A DNA stretch of 64,000 bases from Paenibacillus hamazuiensis (GTDB lineage: Bacteria > Bacillota > Bacilli > Paenibacillales > NBRC-103111), in NCBI RefSeq assembly GCF_023276405.1, contig NZ_JALRMO010000001.1, forward strand, positions 3,906,001 through 3,970,000, given 5' to 3'. The first letter of the stretch is position 1. Every line of letters starts with the position of its first letter. The notes beneath the pieces are model-generated. The model did not search any database and was not told where the DNA came from. It saw nothing but the letters and a program-made list of their open reading frames with translations. A program made the translations under genes and the position numbers. Below, in pieces: positions 16,547 through 26,684 of this stretch.

Positions 16547-17659
16547 CTAAATAAATTCGCTTTTCGTATCGAAAATTGAGGCCGGCAGCTTGTTCCACGC
16601 TTCGAACGTCGTGGTCAGCTCGTAGCGCCGTCCGCTGGCCGCGGATTCGTAGGCGCCGAACAGGACCTCGTGCACGTGAAGCTGAAGCCGTCCGTGCTGC
16701 TTAGGCTGCTGGCCGGAGCGCAGGCAGTGGACGAAGTGGCTCATGATGTCCCGCTCCGAATCCGGCGGGTCGAGCAGCCTCGGAGCATAGCAGTCGGCAT
16801 AACCGCGCCATGCGACTTGCTCCGCATCCCCGATAGGCGCATGCGGAGAGTGAACGACAAGCGGGAACCCGCTGTCGTTCAGCGCAACGGTTCCTTTGCG
16901 CCCGTAGATCAGCGTATTGTTTTGCTTGATGGAGGTGCCCCACAGCGAGCGAATGACCGCATGCTGCCCTCCGGCAAATTCCACGATGAGCGTCACGTTG
17001 TCGTCTACATCGCTATGTATGCGCTTGCCCCCGTCCACGATGCGGTTCGGGATCAGCGTCCCTACCTCCGCCGTAACGCTGCGCGCCGGCCCGAGCAGCG
17101 TAATGAGGCGGCTGACCGGATAGACGAGGCAGTCGAGAACGGCACCGCCGTGCGAAATTTCGCGGTTATAATACCAGTTGTCGCGCCCCGGCCCGGGGAT
17201 GTTGAGCTGCGCTTCCGCCCCGGTAATTTTGCCGATCGTTTCCTCGTTTACATAGTTCAGCGCAGTCGTGAAAGCCGGATTCAGGTCGTACGGCAGGCTC
17301 ATGAAAATAAGACCCTTCTCCTCGGCCAGCTCCACCATGCTGCGGCAATCGTCGAACCGGGTCGCCATCGGCTTTTCGTTGAGCACGTGAAGTCCCCGCT
17401 CCAGCGCTGCCAGCACCACTTCGGCATGCACCGAATGGGGCGTCGTGACGACGACGGCGTCCAGCTCTTCGGCATCCATCATTTTTCGGTAATCGTCGTA
17501 CCACCTCGGGACCCCATAAGTCCTTGCTTTCTTCCCGGCGTTTTCGAGGCGCCTTGCGCACGTCGCCGCAAACTCGACGTGCTCCAGCTTCGCCGCCTGA
17601 TCGAAAAACCGGTTGCTGATATCTCCGCTGCCTACCATTCCCAGCTTGATCGGCTTCAT
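16547..17659 (-). CDS. Gfo/Idh/MocA-family NAD(P)-dependent oxidoreductase
   Basis: This 370-residue protein starts at the ATG at 17659, preceded by AGAGGAGG. The N-terminal Rossmann fold has LGMVGSGDISNRF, and the family's EKPMA motif, with its catalytic lysine, is at about residues 97-101. The C-terminal half (GAEAQLNIPGPGRDNWYY...GGAVLDCLVYP) is the alpha/beta dimerisation and substrate domain with the usual GG-DxxxH-type segment, here DCLVYP. It oxidises or reduces a sugar or cyclitol. It is a single-gene unit with its own terminator. D-apiose dehydrogenase belongs to this superfamily, but the gene is far from the apiose-like cluster, so I do not assign that function. Confidence 0.85.
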   Translation of the reverse strand: MKPIKLGMVGSGDISNRFFDQAAKLEHVEFAATCARRLENAGKKARTYGVPRWYDDYRKMMDAEELDAVVVTTPHSVHAEVVLAALERGLHVLNEKPMATRFDDCRSMVELAEEKGLIFMSLPYDLNPAFTTALNYVNEETIGKITGAEAQLNIPGPGRDNWYYNREISHGGAVLDCLVYPVSRLITLLGPARSVTAEVGTLIPNRIVDGGKRIHSDVDDNVTLIVEFAGGQHAVIRSLWGTSIKQNNTLIYGRKGTVALNDSGFPLVVHSPHAPIGDAEQVAWRGYADCYAPRLLDPPDSERDIMSHFVHCLRSGQQPKQHGRLQLHVHEVLFGAYESAASGRRYELTTTFEAWNKLPASIFDTKSEFI

Positions 17660-17719
17660 TCGGATTCCTCCTCTGACGAATCGTTCCGGCTTGCATAACT
17701 TCATTATAAGCGACCGCAC

Positions 17720-17873
17720 CCCCGCCGAAAACGCTGAATTTTTTTCGAAAATGACGCAGACAAATTGTCAGCTTCCTGTGACTTATCTGTTACCGCTCAG
17801 CGATGGAACGGCTTGCCGGAATATTTTATGTTAGCAAAGGGTTATCCGAATTCCGAACGACAGGAGGAAATTT
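17720..17873. other. Intergenic region upstream of the penicillin-binding protein
   Basis: This 154-base divergent spacer holds the GGAGG site of the rightward gene. I could not pick a convincing promoter. Confidence 0.3.
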
Positions 17874-19913
17874 ATGAAAAAGCGAATAGTGCTGCTGGTT
17901 TTGATCTGCGCTTTGGCCGGCTGCGAGAAGATGCAAAAGAAGGAAACCGCCGAGCAAATTTTTCAGAAGTACGTCTCCTATTGGCAGCAAAGCAATTTCG
18001 ATGCCATGTACGATCTGCTGAGCCCCGGCTCGAAGGAAAAGATAACGAAAGAATCGTTTGGCCAAAAATACGAAGCGATCTACAGCGGAATCGAAGCGAA
18101 GCAGCTCAAGGTCGAAAAGCTGCCTGCGTCCCCGCCGGCGGATGCATCCAAGACGGCCGGGGACAAGGCGCAATTCCGGTATCAAGCGGAGATGGCGACC
18201 ATGGCCGGACCCGTGGAGTTCGCCCATCAAATGAGCCTGGTCAAAGACAATAACAGCGTGTGGGGCGTCGATTGGAACCCTTCGCTGATTTTTCCGCCCA
18301 TGAAGGACGGGGACAAAGTGACGGCACAGACTCTTAAAGCGCCCCGCGGCTCCATCGTCGATCGCAGCGGCAGCGGCCTTGCCATAAACGGCACTGTTAC
18401 GATGGTCGGACTCGTTCCGGGCGAGCTCGGCGCGCAGGCCGAGCAGACGAAGGAGCAAGTCGCCGGGATGCTGAAGATGACGGTGGACGACATTAACAAG
18501 GAGCTCGGCGCTTCCTGGGTAAAACCCGGCTACTTCGTGCCGGTCGGTCCGGCGGACAGCAAGATGCTCCAGACGCTTCAGGGCGTTCCGGGCGTTTCGT
18601 TCCAGGAAAAAGGCGTCCGCGTTTACCCTCTCGGCGAAGCCGCGGCCCATCTGACGGGATACGTCCGGACGATCAATGCGGAGGAGCTCGCCAAGCTGAA
18701 GGATCAAGGCTACGGGCCGGACGATAAAATCGGGAAGGCGGGGCTGGAGCAAATTTTCGAGGCAAGGCTGAAAGGCAAAGACGGAGCGGTTGTCGCTATA
18801 ACCGATGCGAAGGGAAACGTCAAGGAGACGCTTGCGCGCAGGGAGCCGCAGCCGGGCGAGACGATCCGGGTGACGATCGACAGCGACTTGCAGAGGGACA
18901 TTTATGTGCAGTTCAAAGGCGACGCCGGCGCGGCGGCGGCGATTCACCTGGTAAGCGGCGATGTGCTGGCGCTGGTCAGCAGCCCCAGCTACGACCCTAA
19001 CGCCTTCGTCCAGGGCCTTAGCGCCGAGAAATGGAACGAATGGAACAGCGACCCGCTCAAACCGCTGTTTAACCGGTTTACGAAGCTTTACGCGCCGGGC
19101 TCCGTATTCAAAACGATTACGGCGGCGGCAGGCCTCGACGCCAAAGTATCGTCCCCGGACAAGGTTCGGCGCATCGACGGCTTGCATTGGACCAAAGACG
19201 CGTCTTGGGGAAGCTACTACGTCACCCGCGACCGCGACGTTCCGAGCGAAACGATGCGCGACGCGCTCGTCAACTCGGACAACATTTTTTTCGCGCAGGA
19301 AGCTTTGGATATGGGCGGCAAGAAGTTTTACGACGGCGTGCTTCCGTTCGGCTTCGGCGAGAAGCTGCCGATCCCGTATCCGTTCCAGGTCGCCACAATC
19401 GCGAACGACGGAATCAAAAGCGATATCCAGCTCGCGGATTCCGCTTACGGACAAGGCGAAGTGCAGATGAGCGTGCTTCATGTGGCGCTATCTTATACCC
19501 CCTTCGCAAACAAAGGCGATCTCATCGCCCCCGTGCTGCTGGCGGAGCAGCGCAAAGAGCAGGCGGCACCTTGGAAAGCGGGCATCGTCCGCCCCGAGAC
19601 CGCCGAACTGATCAAGCAATATTTGATTCAGGCGGTCAGCGATCCGAAAGGATACGGCCATGGCGCCTATATCCCCGGCCTTGCGATCGCCGGGAAAACC
19701 GGCACCGCCGAGCTGAAGCAGAAAAAAGGCGAGGACGGTCAGGAAAACGGCTGGTTCGTCGAATTTAACGCGGGCCGTCCCGATCTGCTCGTCGCCATTA
19801 TGGTCGAGGACGTCAAACGCCGGGGCGGCAGTTCGTATGTCGTGGCCAAGATGAAGCCGATCTTTAAAAAATATGCCGGCAGCGGGGGGCCATCCCAAAC
19901 CAAAAGCCCATAA
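17874..19913 (+). CDS. pbpC: Class B penicillin-binding lipoprotein with MecA-type N-terminal domain (PbpC/PBP3-like)
   Basis: This is a 679-residue peptidoglycan transpeptidase. It starts at ATG with GGAGG seven bases upstream. The N-terminus KKRIVLLVLICALAGC is a lipoprotein signal with an LAGC lipobox. Domains follow the MecA order: NTF2-like MecA_N (about residues 25-145), PBP dimer domain (about 150-310), transpeptidase (about 335-665). Catalytic motifs are S410-x-x-K413 (PGSVFK), S468-D-N470 and K608-T-G610 (AGKTGTAEL). This matches B. subtilis PBP3 and staphylococcal PBP2a architecture, a class often of low beta-lactam affinity. No mecR/mecI-like genes adjoin. It cross-links stem peptides outside the membrane. 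Confidence 0.92.
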   Translation: MKKRIVLLVLICALAGCEKMQKKETAEQIFQKYVSYWQQSNFDAMYDLLSPGSKEKITKESFGQKYEAIYSGIEAKQLKVEKLPASPPADASKTAGDKAQFRYQAEMATMAGPVEFAHQMSLVKDNNSVWGVDWNPSLIFPPMKDGDKVTAQTLKAPRGSIVDRSGSGLAINGTVTMVGLVPGELGAQAEQTKEQVAGMLKMTVDDINKELGASWVKPGYFVPVGPADSKMLQTLQGVPGVSFQEKGVRVYPLGEAAAHLTGYVRTINAEELAKLKDQGYGPDDKIGKAGLEQIFEARLKGKDGAVVAITDAKGNVKETLARREPQPGETIRVTIDSDLQRDIYVQFKGDAGAAAAIHLVSGDVLALVSSPSYDPNAFVQGLSAEKWNEWNSDPLKPLFNRFTKLYAPGSVFKTITAAAGLDAKVSSPDKVRRIDGLHWTKDASWGSYYVTRDRDVPSETMRDALVNSDNIFFAQEALDMGGKKFYDGVLPFGFGEKLPIPYPFQVATIANDGIKSDIQLADSAYGQGEVQMSVLHVALSYTPFANKGDLIAPVLLAEQRKEQAAPWKAGIVRPETAELIKQYLIQAVSDPKGYGHGAYIPGLAIAGKTGTAELKQKKGEDGQENGWFVEFNAGRPDLLVAIMVEDVKRRGGSSYVVAKMKPIFKKYAGSGGPSQTKSP

Positions 19914-19940
19914 GATGATCTCATGGGCTTTTGCTCTATT
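19902..19940. terminator. Terminator shared by two convergent genes
   Basis: AAAAGCCCAT pairs with ATGGGCTTTT around the penicillin-binding-protein stop codon, followed on the plus strand by GCTCTATTTTTT. The minus strand has TTTTGG after the stem, so it may also stop the chemosensory operon. Confidence 0.85.
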
Positions 19941-20985
19941 TTTTGAGATGGGAAAAAATCAGATCGCTTTCGATAATGGACGGCAGCGCGGCGATGAAAA
20001 TATCGGCGAGCTCCGGATCGAAATGGGTGCCCCGGAGCCTCTTGATCTCCTCCATCGCCTCTCCCAGCGGCCATGCCTTTTTGTACGGCCGGATGGAAGT
20101 CAGCGCATCGAATACGTCGCAAATCGACGTAATGCGACCGGCGAGCGGGATCGCCTCGCCTGCCAGCCCGGACGGATAGCCGGAACCGTCCCATCTTTCG
20201 TGGTGGGTGACGGCGATTTCTTCCGCCATTTGCAGAACTTTCGTATCGCTGTTCGACAGCATTTTGCCGCCGATCAGCGTATGGTTTTTCATTTCGGCGA
20301 ACTCCTCGTCCGTCAGCTTCCCCGGCTTAAGCAAAATGCTGTCGGGAATGCCGATTTTGCCCACATCGTGCATCGAGCTGGCATAGCGGATCAGCTCGCA
20401 CTCCTCATCCGGCAGTCCGGCCGCCTTGGCCAAATGAAAACATAACATGCTCATGCGCACGATATGATCCCCGGTATCGTTGTCCCGGTACTCGGCCGCT
20501 TTGACAAGCCGCTGTATAATCTCGATTTGGGTTTCCTTCAGCTCCCGCGTCCGTTCGGCCACCTTTTGCTCCAGCAGCTTGTGCTGGTAGCGAATTTCCA
20601 GGTTGTTTTTGATCCGAACGAGCAGCTCCACCCGGTCGACCGGCTTCGGCAAAAAATCGCTGGCGCCGAGCGCGAGCGCCTTCAGCTTCGATTCCTGGTC
20701 CTGATCGGAGGTAAGCACGATAATCGGAATGGATTGTTGGGACTTCTCTTTCTTAAACAGCTCCAGCAGATCGAAGCCGCTTAAATAAGGCATCGTCAAA
20801 TCAAGCAGGATCAGGTCGGGCTTCAGCTGTTCGCAGGTGGACAAAGCTTCCCGGGGATCGTGGATATAAGTGACATCGTCATAGCCGGCTTCATTCAGCA
20901 GCTTGGCTAAAATATACGCAACCGTTTTTTGGTCGTCGATGATTAGCAGTTTGGATTCGGGATAGTCTGGAAAGATACGGTGCAT
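19936..20985 (-). CDS. HD-GYP response regulator, probable cyclic di-GMP phosphodiesterase
   Basis: This is a 349-residue soluble protein. The receiver domain covers about residues 10-128, with acidic pair D17-D18 and phospho-acceptor D62 (LILLDLTMP). A short coiled linker (about 130-152) leads to an HD-GYP domain with H206-D207 (SSMHDVGKIG), H261-H262 and G269-Y-P271 (RWDGSGYPSGL). These residues are intact, so c-di-GMP hydrolysis is expected. It is the last gene of the leftward MCP-CheA-CheW operon and the only response-regulator output encoded there apart from the receiver fused to CheA. The site AAGGGGGG upstream of the ATG is long-spaced. Confidence 0.92.
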   Translation of the reverse strand: MHRIFPDYPESKLLIIDDQKTVAYILAKLLNEAGYDDVTYIHDPREALSTCEQLKPDLILLDLTMPYLSGFDLLELFKKEKSQQSIPIIVLTSDQDQESKLKALALGASDFLPKPVDRVELLVRIKNNLEIRYQHKLLEQKVAERTRELKETQIEIIQRLVKAAEYRDNDTGDHIVRMSMLCFHLAKAAGLPDEECELIRYASSMHDVGKIGIPDSILLKPGKLTDEEFAEMKNHTLIGGKMLSNSDTKVLQMAEEIAVTHHERWDGSGYPSGLAGEAIPLAGRITSICDVFDALTSIRPYKKAWPLGEAMEEIKRLRGTHFDPELADIFIAALPSIIESDLIFSHLKK

Positions 20986-21063
20986 AAACGATAACCCCCC
21001 TTATTCTGAAATTCATTGCCTGTCCCTTGCATCTCCCGGCTCGCTTCCGGGTATCCCTCGCGG

Positions 21064-21492
21064 TCAGCCGGCTTGATAAATGCACCCGGGATCGATGATC
21101 ATAAGCAGCCTGTCTTTCAATTTCACAACCTCGCGTATGCAGCCGCTATGGTTCTCCAAATGGTCTTGAGGCCGCTCGCAAAAAGCCTCTTCGATATCGA
21201 TGACCGAATCCGGCCGGTCGATCAGCAACCCGGCGTAATCGGGCTCGTCTTCCGTGTTTTTCAAAATGATGCAGGCCGTGCGGCGAATGCCGTCTGCCGG
21301 GGGATGCCCGAGCAGCTTGGCCAGGTCGAACAACGTGACGATTTTGCCGCGCATATTGAGAAGGCCGGCAATATGTTCCGGCGCATCGGGAACAGGCGTA
21401 AAGTCCGCGTGACGGCTGATCTCCTTCACCTTCGAAATATCGAGCCCGTACAGGCAATCACATAGATAAAAGGTCAGCACCCTTCCCTTCAT
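21064..21492 (-). CDS. cheW: CheW-type coupling protein
   Basis: This 142-residue protein consists of one CheW domain (TFYLCDCLYGLDISKVKEI, HIAGLLNMRGKIVTLFDLAKLLG). It links a chemoreceptor to the CheA-type kinase encoded just upstream. It starts at ATG with AAGGAGGGAG and overlaps the cheA end by 35 bases, so translation is probably coupled. The next gene, the HD-GYP regulator, follows after 78 bases. Confidence 0.92.
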   Translation of the reverse strand: MKGRVLTFYLCDCLYGLDISKVKEISRHADFTPVPDAPEHIAGLLNMRGKIVTLFDLAKLLGHPPADGIRRTACIILKNTEDEPDYAGLLIDRPDSVIDIEEAFCERPQDHLENHSGCIREVVKLKDRLLMIIDPGCIYQAG

Positions 21493-24019
21493 GCAGCTCC
21501 CTCCTTCCCCGCAGCAGCTCCCGGATCGTTTCCAGCAGCCGGTCTTTGTCGAGCTTTAAGGCCACATCGTCGAATCCGGCCTCCATCGTTTCCTGTGTCA
21601 TTCGGCTCCCGGCGGCGGAAGCGAGCGCGATGACCGGCATCGCCTGAAGCCGCGCGTCCGCACGAATCCGCTTCGCCAGCTGGGCGCCGTGCGGGTGCAG
21701 CATCTGGGCGTCGCACAGCACCGCGTCGATGGGGCGTTCCTGCAGGATGCTCCAGGCTTCCTTGACATTGGCCGCGAGCAGCGTCTCATAATAATCCGAT
21801 TCCAGGAAATTTCCGACCATTCTTGCAAAATAGGGGGTATCTTCCACCAGCAAGACGGTGCCTTTCGATTTGTTCGCATACGGCAGCGGTGGGTAATATT
21901 CCGGAGCCGCCATTTCCAGCAGCTCGTAAATATGAACGAGCTGCACCAGCGTACCGCCTATAATCGTCTGGCCGATCAGCCCCTTCGCCTTAACCTCCTC
22001 CCCCGTATACCGCACGTCGGTCACCAGCGTATCGTGAATCTTCTCGATTAACAGACCGATCGGATGTTTGACCAGCTTGGGGATGATCACATAGAGGTTC
22101 TGTACATCGGTTTGGACCCGGCGCAGCGGAAGATACTGTTCCGGCCGGATGATGCGCAGGGCGTCCCCGCGGAATTGAATGAACTCCTTGTCCCCGACCT
22201 TCTCGATTTGCGACGCGTCGATTTTTTCGACCCGGACGACAAACGAAAGATCGATGCCGAGCGTTTCCGGGCCCGAGCAGCCGAACAGCAGCAAATTTTG
22301 CCGCTCGTCCATACTTTCGGCCTTCTGTACGGCCGTTTGCTCCGTCTCCTCATAAAAGCGCAGGTTCGCTTTCCCGGCGATGCCCTCCGGGTCCAAAATA
22401 AGCGCCGTTTTGCCGTCCCCCATAATGGTTACCCCGGAGTAGCAGGCGGAACGGTTAAAGAAACGGGGCAACGATTTCACCAAAATCTCCTCGCGGTCGT
22501 GAATGACATCCACGGCAAGCCCGTAACGTTTCGTCCCCGATTTGAGCACCAAAACGTGAGACACTTTGTCCTCCGGGTCAAAGGAGTCTTCCCTGATCCC
22601 GAGCACATCGGCAAGCTGAACGACCGGAATCAGCTTTCCTCTAAGCCGCAGCACCCAGCTATTTTTGAGCCGTTCGAACCGTTTGTCCGGATTGTTGGGC
22701 TTGATGCGCAGCATCTCCTGCAGATTCACCTGCGGAAGCGCGAATTTATACCCTCCCGTCTCCACGATGAGCGAAGGGATGATCGCCAGGGTGAGCGGCA
22801 GCGTCAAATGAAAAACGGTTCCCTTGCCCTGTGCCGTGCGGATTTCGACGGCCCCGCCGATTTTTTCGATGTTCGTCTTTACAACGTCCATTCCGATTCC
22901 TCTGCCGGAGATGTTCGTCACCTTCTCGGCGGAAGACAAACCGGGATGAAACACATAGTTCAGCAGCTCGCTTTCGCTTAGTTCGGCTGCCTCCATACGG
23001 CTGAGAAGCCCTTGCTGCACGGCCTTGTCCGCGATTTTGTCAACCCGGATACCGGCGCCGTCATCCGCTACGTCGATCGTCACGTGATCCCCGACATGGG
23101 AAGCTTTCAGCGAGATCGTTCCGGTCTTCGGCTTTCCCGCCCTCTCCCGTTCATCCGGCCGCTCGATCCCGTGGTCGGCGGCGTTCCGGATCAAATGGTT
23201 AAGCGGGTCGGCCAGCGCTTCGATCAAGGACTTGTCGAGTTCCACGCCGGTTCCTTCCATTTGCAGATCGATATCTTTGCCGAGCTCTTTGGAGAGCTCG
23301 CGAATCATCCGCGGGAACTTGTCGAACACCTTCGATACCGGCTGCATGCGGGCTTGCATAATTTTATCCTGGAGCTCGGAGGTTGTGCCGTCAATGTTTT
23401 GCAAAACGGCGCTGAGGCCCGGAACCGCCTTGCGGTACGATCGCAAAGTCCGCAGCAGCTGATTGCGGCCGAGCACCATTTCTCCGACCAGATTCAGCAG
23501 ATCGTTGAGCAGGGAGACAGGGACGCGAATCGTATCTTTCGGATTTTCCGGCTGCTTTTTGGCTTCCTCTTCGGAGGGGGCGGGAGGGCCCTCGAGCCCC
23601 GCGCTCTCATCGTCCCGCGCCGCTTGCGGAGGAACGGCAATTTCGCGTTCGCCTTGCTGTTCCGACAATTGGGCTAGTACATCGGATATATCCAGCCCGT
23701 CGCTCGTTTCCACGTCCATGATCATGGCCCGCAAGATGTCGGTGGCCGCAAGAAGCCGGTCAATCAACGATTGATCGGCTACGAAGACGCTTTTTTTCAG
23801 CTCGCCGAAAATGTTCTCCATCGCATGGGCCAAAGCGACGATGTTTTTCAACGCGAAAAATCCGGCGGTACCCTTGATGCTGTGTACGGCCCGAAAAATC
23901 GTATTCAATATTTCCGGGTCCTCACTGCCCTCCCCCATTTGGACGAGTCCCATCTCCAGGCTGTCGAGGTGGCTGACCGCTTCTTCTATAAAGTCTTTAA
24001 GAAATTCCTGATTCTGCAA
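21458..24019 (-). CDS. cheA: CheA-type histidine kinase with C-terminal receiver domain
   Basis: This is an 853-residue hybrid kinase. The start is probably the TTG at 24019, with AGAGGTG six to eight bases upstream; the GTG at 24028 overlaps that site. Domains in order: Hpt with H46 (AVHSIKGTAGFF); CheA dimerisation (LLNLVGEMVLGRNQL); HATPase with DPLNHLIRNAADHG and ISGRGIGMDVV; two CheW-like domains (about 400-535 and 555-700); and a receiver domain (about 720-840) with phospho-acceptor D770 (AVLCDAQML). A P2 domain typical of chemotaxis CheA is reduced to a linker. The fused receiver may be a phosphate sink or a second output. No CheY, CheB or CheR gene is present, which argues for a non-flagellar role. 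Confidence 0.93.
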   Translation of the reverse strand: MQNQEFLKDFIEEAVSHLDSLEMGLVQMGEGSEDPEILNTIFRAVHSIKGTAGFFALKNIVALAHAMENIFGELKKSVFVADQSLIDRLLAATDILRAMIMDVETSDGLDISDVLAQLSEQQGEREIAVPPQAARDDESAGLEGPPAPSEEEAKKQPENPKDTIRVPVSLLNDLLNLVGEMVLGRNQLLRTLRSYRKAVPGLSAVLQNIDGTTSELQDKIMQARMQPVSKVFDKFPRMIRELSKELGKDIDLQMEGTGVELDKSLIEALADPLNHLIRNAADHGIERPDERERAGKPKTGTISLKASHVGDHVTIDVADDGAGIRVDKIADKAVQQGLLSRMEAAELSESELLNYVFHPGLSSAEKVTNISGRGIGMDVVKTNIEKIGGAVEIRTAQGKGTVFHLTLPLTLAIIPSLIVETGGYKFALPQVNLQEMLRIKPNNPDKRFERLKNSWVLRLRGKLIPVVQLADVLGIREDSFDPEDKVSHVLVLKSGTKRYGLAVDVIHDREEILVKSLPRFFNRSACYSGVTIMGDGKTALILDPEGIAGKANLRFYEETEQTAVQKAESMDERQNLLLFGCSGPETLGIDLSFVVRVEKIDASQIEKVGDKEFIQFRGDALRIIRPEQYLPLRRVQTDVQNLYVIIPKLVKHPIGLLIEKIHDTLVTDVRYTGEEVKAKGLIGQTIIGGTLVQLVHIYELLEMAAPEYYPPLPYANKSKGTVLLVEDTPYFARMVGNFLESDYYETLLAANVKEAWSILQERPIDAVLCDAQMLHPHGAQLAKRIRADARLQAMPVIALASAAGSRMTQETMEAGFDDVALKLDKDRLLETIRELLRGRRELHEGKGADLLSM

Positions 24020-24031
24020 CAGGGCCACCTC

Positions 24032-26440
24032 TTATATTTTAAACTGCTGTACCCAGGTTCCCATTTGCTTCGCCATCTCCGCCAGCTCTTTGGCCGTTTT
24101 GGCCGTTTCCTCCGCTCCGGTGAACGAGTCGGCGGACGTCTGCACGATTTCGCGAACATTGCTGGCTATTTCCACAGCCTTCTGGGAAATTTCCGAGCTC
24201 GACCTGGCGATCAGGTTGATTTGCTCGGAAGCCGCCTCCGTCTTGCCGACAACATCGGCCGCCGTAAACGACAGCGTCGACGTGGAAACCGCCATTTCCT
24301 GAATGCCGCTGGAAGATTCCGAAACGACGACGGACACTTGAAGCGAATTGGCGGCAATATCGCTGATCTCCCGGCTGATCAGGTTGACTTCGGCCGCTGC
24401 GGCGGCAACCGCCGCGGAAATTTCGTTGGCCGCGGACGACTGCTGCGTGACGGCGGCGGCGATGTTGTTGGAAATCGAGGTGATCTCGATGACGACATCT
24501 GCGATCGTATCGACGGCCTGCACCGCATCGCCCATATTTTGCTGCATGTCTTCGATCTGCTGGCTGATCTCGTCCGTAGCTTCGGCCGTCTGCTTCGCCA
24601 GCTCCTTGACTTCGTTGGCGACGACGGCAAAGCCTTTCCCCGCTTCTCCGGCCCCGGCAGCCTCAATGGCCGCATTAAGCGCCAGCATGTTGGTTTGCTC
24701 CGCGATTTCGTGGATGACGTTGACAATTTTGCCGATTTGCTTGGAGGAGCGGTTCAGCTTTTCGATGATATTTTTCGTTTCGATCGCTCTTCTTTCCGCA
24801 TTGTCGGTAATATGCAGCGAGCGCTCGCAGTTGTGGCTTACCTCGTTCAGCGACATATCGATTTCCTTAATGGAGGCCGCAACATTGTTTACGGAATTGG
24901 ATACGTCGCTGGACGAACGGGAAACCGTCTGAATGCTGCCCGATATTTGCGTGACCGTGCGCGCGATCTCCTCCGAACTGGTCGAAACTTGCTCCGATGC
25001 CGCCGCGAGCGTTCCCATATTGGTGGACATGCCTTCGATCGCCGCAAAAATGCCCTTGATGTTCTCGTTGATATGGGCCGCTCCTTCGGCCGTCTCGGAG
25101 ATGCGGCGGGTGATCTGTTCCACGGCATCGCTGACAATGCCGGTCTTCCGGTTCATATTGTCAATCTCACCGCAATAGACGGTCATATGGTCGGAAATCT
25201 TGATCAAATCGTTCGACGAATGATCGAGCTTCATCGCCGTTTGGTATATTTCGGTGATCATCTGACCGAAGCTTTCCGCGACCTGGTTAATCGACATCGC
25301 GACCTGCTGCATTTCGTCGCGTCCGGACAGCTCGACGCGGGCGGTCAAGTCGCCGTTTGCCATCAGCTGCGAGGAAACCTTCAGCTTCTCGATCACTCCC
25401 CTGGTCTCGTAAATAAACGAAATGAACAAATAAAGAGCGACGATGACGCCAAGCAAAGTGCCTGCCGTTACCCAAAACATGCGGTTCTTGTAATCGTCGA
25501 CACGTTCCTGGATGATGGCGCGCAGCTCGGGCAAGCTTAAGTCGTAAACCTGATAAGCGGCGTTCATGGAGCTTGCTGCCAAATCATAAGAAGCGTTCAG
25601 CTTGGCAACGTTCACGGATGTAACGACCGCATCATTGATCGCTTCATAGTAGCCGGCCGTCGACGCCGCCAGCTTGTTCAGCGACGTATCCAAAGCCGGA
25701 TTGATGCCGGGATTGCTTTTGAAAGCGCCGGCCATTCCTTTTTTCAATGCGTCCATGGCAACGTTCATCTGCACGGAATACGTCAAAAGAGCCTTTCTCT
25801 CTTCCAGCGTCAGGCTTTCTTTAACCTTTCCGCGTTGGATCAGAGACTGGCTTTGCGCTATCGCTTCGGTCATCAGCGGCAAATGATTGATCACGGCATC
25901 CATCAAATAATAGCTGTCATACGAAGGGTCGAGGATCAGGTTGGAAGCGTCGCCAACATCCGAAACGAGCCCCGTGCTTTTATTTAACATAGCCGTCAGC
26001 TGCTCGAATTTCTCCAAAGGCGTCAGGCCGTTTTCCTTGCCCTTGAACGCTTTCCAGTCGTCCTTCAGGCCGATCCACTTCTCCTCGGAGTTCGTATCTT
26101 TCCCCGACGTCCGGTAAACGGCATCCACCTTCTGAATGCTTTGATCGATTCCGCTTGCCAGCGCAGCGAGCTGCCCCTTGTTCGGAGCGCCGCCTTCCAG
26201 CGCGGTGTCTGCCGCCGACCGATAGGACTGAATATTTTCCATCAACGCCCGAATAGGTATGATTTGTTCGACCCCCACGATTTCCTTCTCGTTGGATTTG
26301 ATCGAGTGGTTCAATTCGGTAATGAGCAAAGTCATGGCAGCAACGATGCAGAGCAATAAAAAGACGCCGAGGAAGGCGAACTTTTTGGAGTAAGTCAGAC
26401 GGTCGAGCAAATACATCCCGGGTTTAAACAACTTCAGCAA
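24032..26440 (-). CDS. Methyl-accepting chemotaxis protein
   Basis: This is an 802-residue chemoreceptor. The start is taken as the TTG at 26440, with AGGAGG eight bases upstream; the longer ATG frame has no site. TM1 is at about residues 24-46 ([19 protein letters not shown]), an extracytoplasmic helical sensor domain at about 50-330, TM2 at about 335-358, and HAMP to about 415. A long signalling domain contains the conserved hairpin tip ([31 protein letters not shown] in family alignments; here [16 protein letters not shown]). It opens the operon and lies 12 bases before cheA. It has no recognised small-ligand domain, so the signal is unknown. Confidence 0.92.
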   Translation of the reverse strand: MLKLFKPGMYLLDRLTYSKKFAFLGVFLLLCIVAAMTLLITELNHSIKSNEKEIVGVEQIIPIRALMENIQSYRSAADTALEGGAPNKGQLAALASGIDQSIQKVDAVYRTSGKDTNSEEKWIGLKDDWKAFKGKENGLTPLEKFEQLTAMLNKSTGLVSDVGDASNLILDPSYDSYYLMDAVINHLPLMTEAIAQSQSLIQRGKVKESLTLEERKALLTYSVQMNVAMDALKKGMAGAFKSNPGINPALDTSLNKLAASTAGYYEAINDAVVTSVNVAKLNASYDLAASSMNAAYQVYDLSLPELRAIIQERVDDYKNRMFWVTAGTLLGVIVALYLFISFIYETRGVIEKLKVSSQLMANGDLTARVELSGRDEMQQVAMSINQVAESFGQMITEIYQTAMKLDHSSNDLIKISDHMTVYCGEIDNMNRKTGIVSDAVEQITRRISETAEGAAHINENIKGIFAAIEGMSTNMGTLAAASEQVSTSSEEIARTVTQISGSIQTVSRSSSDVSNSVNNVAASIKEIDMSLNEVSHNCERSLHITDNAERRAIETKNIIEKLNRSSKQIGKIVNVIHEIAEQTNMLALNAAIEAAGAGEAGKGFAVVANEVKELAKQTAEATDEISQQIEDMQQNMGDAVQAVDTIADVVIEITSISNNIAAAVTQQSSAANEISAAVAAAAAEVNLISREISDIAANSLQVSVVVSESSSGIQEMAVSTSTLSFTAADVVGKTEAASEQINLIARSSSEISQKAVEIASNVREIVQTSADSFTGAEETAKTAKELAEMAKQMGTWVQQFKI

Positions 26441-26582
26441 AAAAATGACCTCCTGTCTAATGGCCGCCAAAAATTTCCGTGTATATATTTGTTAAACATT
26501 CTACAAATTTCTCACAATTCCTTCACCAATTTTAGACAAATTTTAGTTGACTATTGTAAGATTTTTTGAATTTACGGCAAAT
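26441..26582. other. Upstream region of the chemosensory operon
   Basis: This is AT-rich sequence upstream of the chemoreceptor gene. I looked for a SigD (TAAA...GCCGATAA) or a clear SigA promoter and did not find a convincing match. Confidence 0.3.
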
Positions 26583-26627
26583 AAGCCCTCCCGTTCGTCT
26601 GGCCGTCAGATGAACGGAAGGGCTTTT
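26583..26627. terminator. Terminator after the acid-sugar kinase gene
   Basis: AAGCCCTCCCGTTCGTCTG pairs with CAGATGAACGGAAGGGCTT with one mismatch and one bulge. TTATTTG follows on the minus strand and TTTT on the plus strand. Confidence 0.8.
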
Positions 26628-26684
26628 CAGGAAATTAGGCGCAACTGCTTTTGGCGGATAACCGCGGGCTCCGCCAAAAGTTCG

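Noticed and set aside
16547-17659. Gfo/Idh/MocA gene as D-apiose dehydrogenase
   Set aside because: The superfamily fits, but the gene is 9 kb or more from any apiose-like gene, is monocistronic and has many possible substrates.
17826-19481. Long minus-strand frame opposite the penicillin-binding protein
   Set aside because: It is antisense to a gene with all catalytic motifs. The composition is rich in Arg/His/Asp, as usual for GC-rich antisense frames, and no domain is recognisable.
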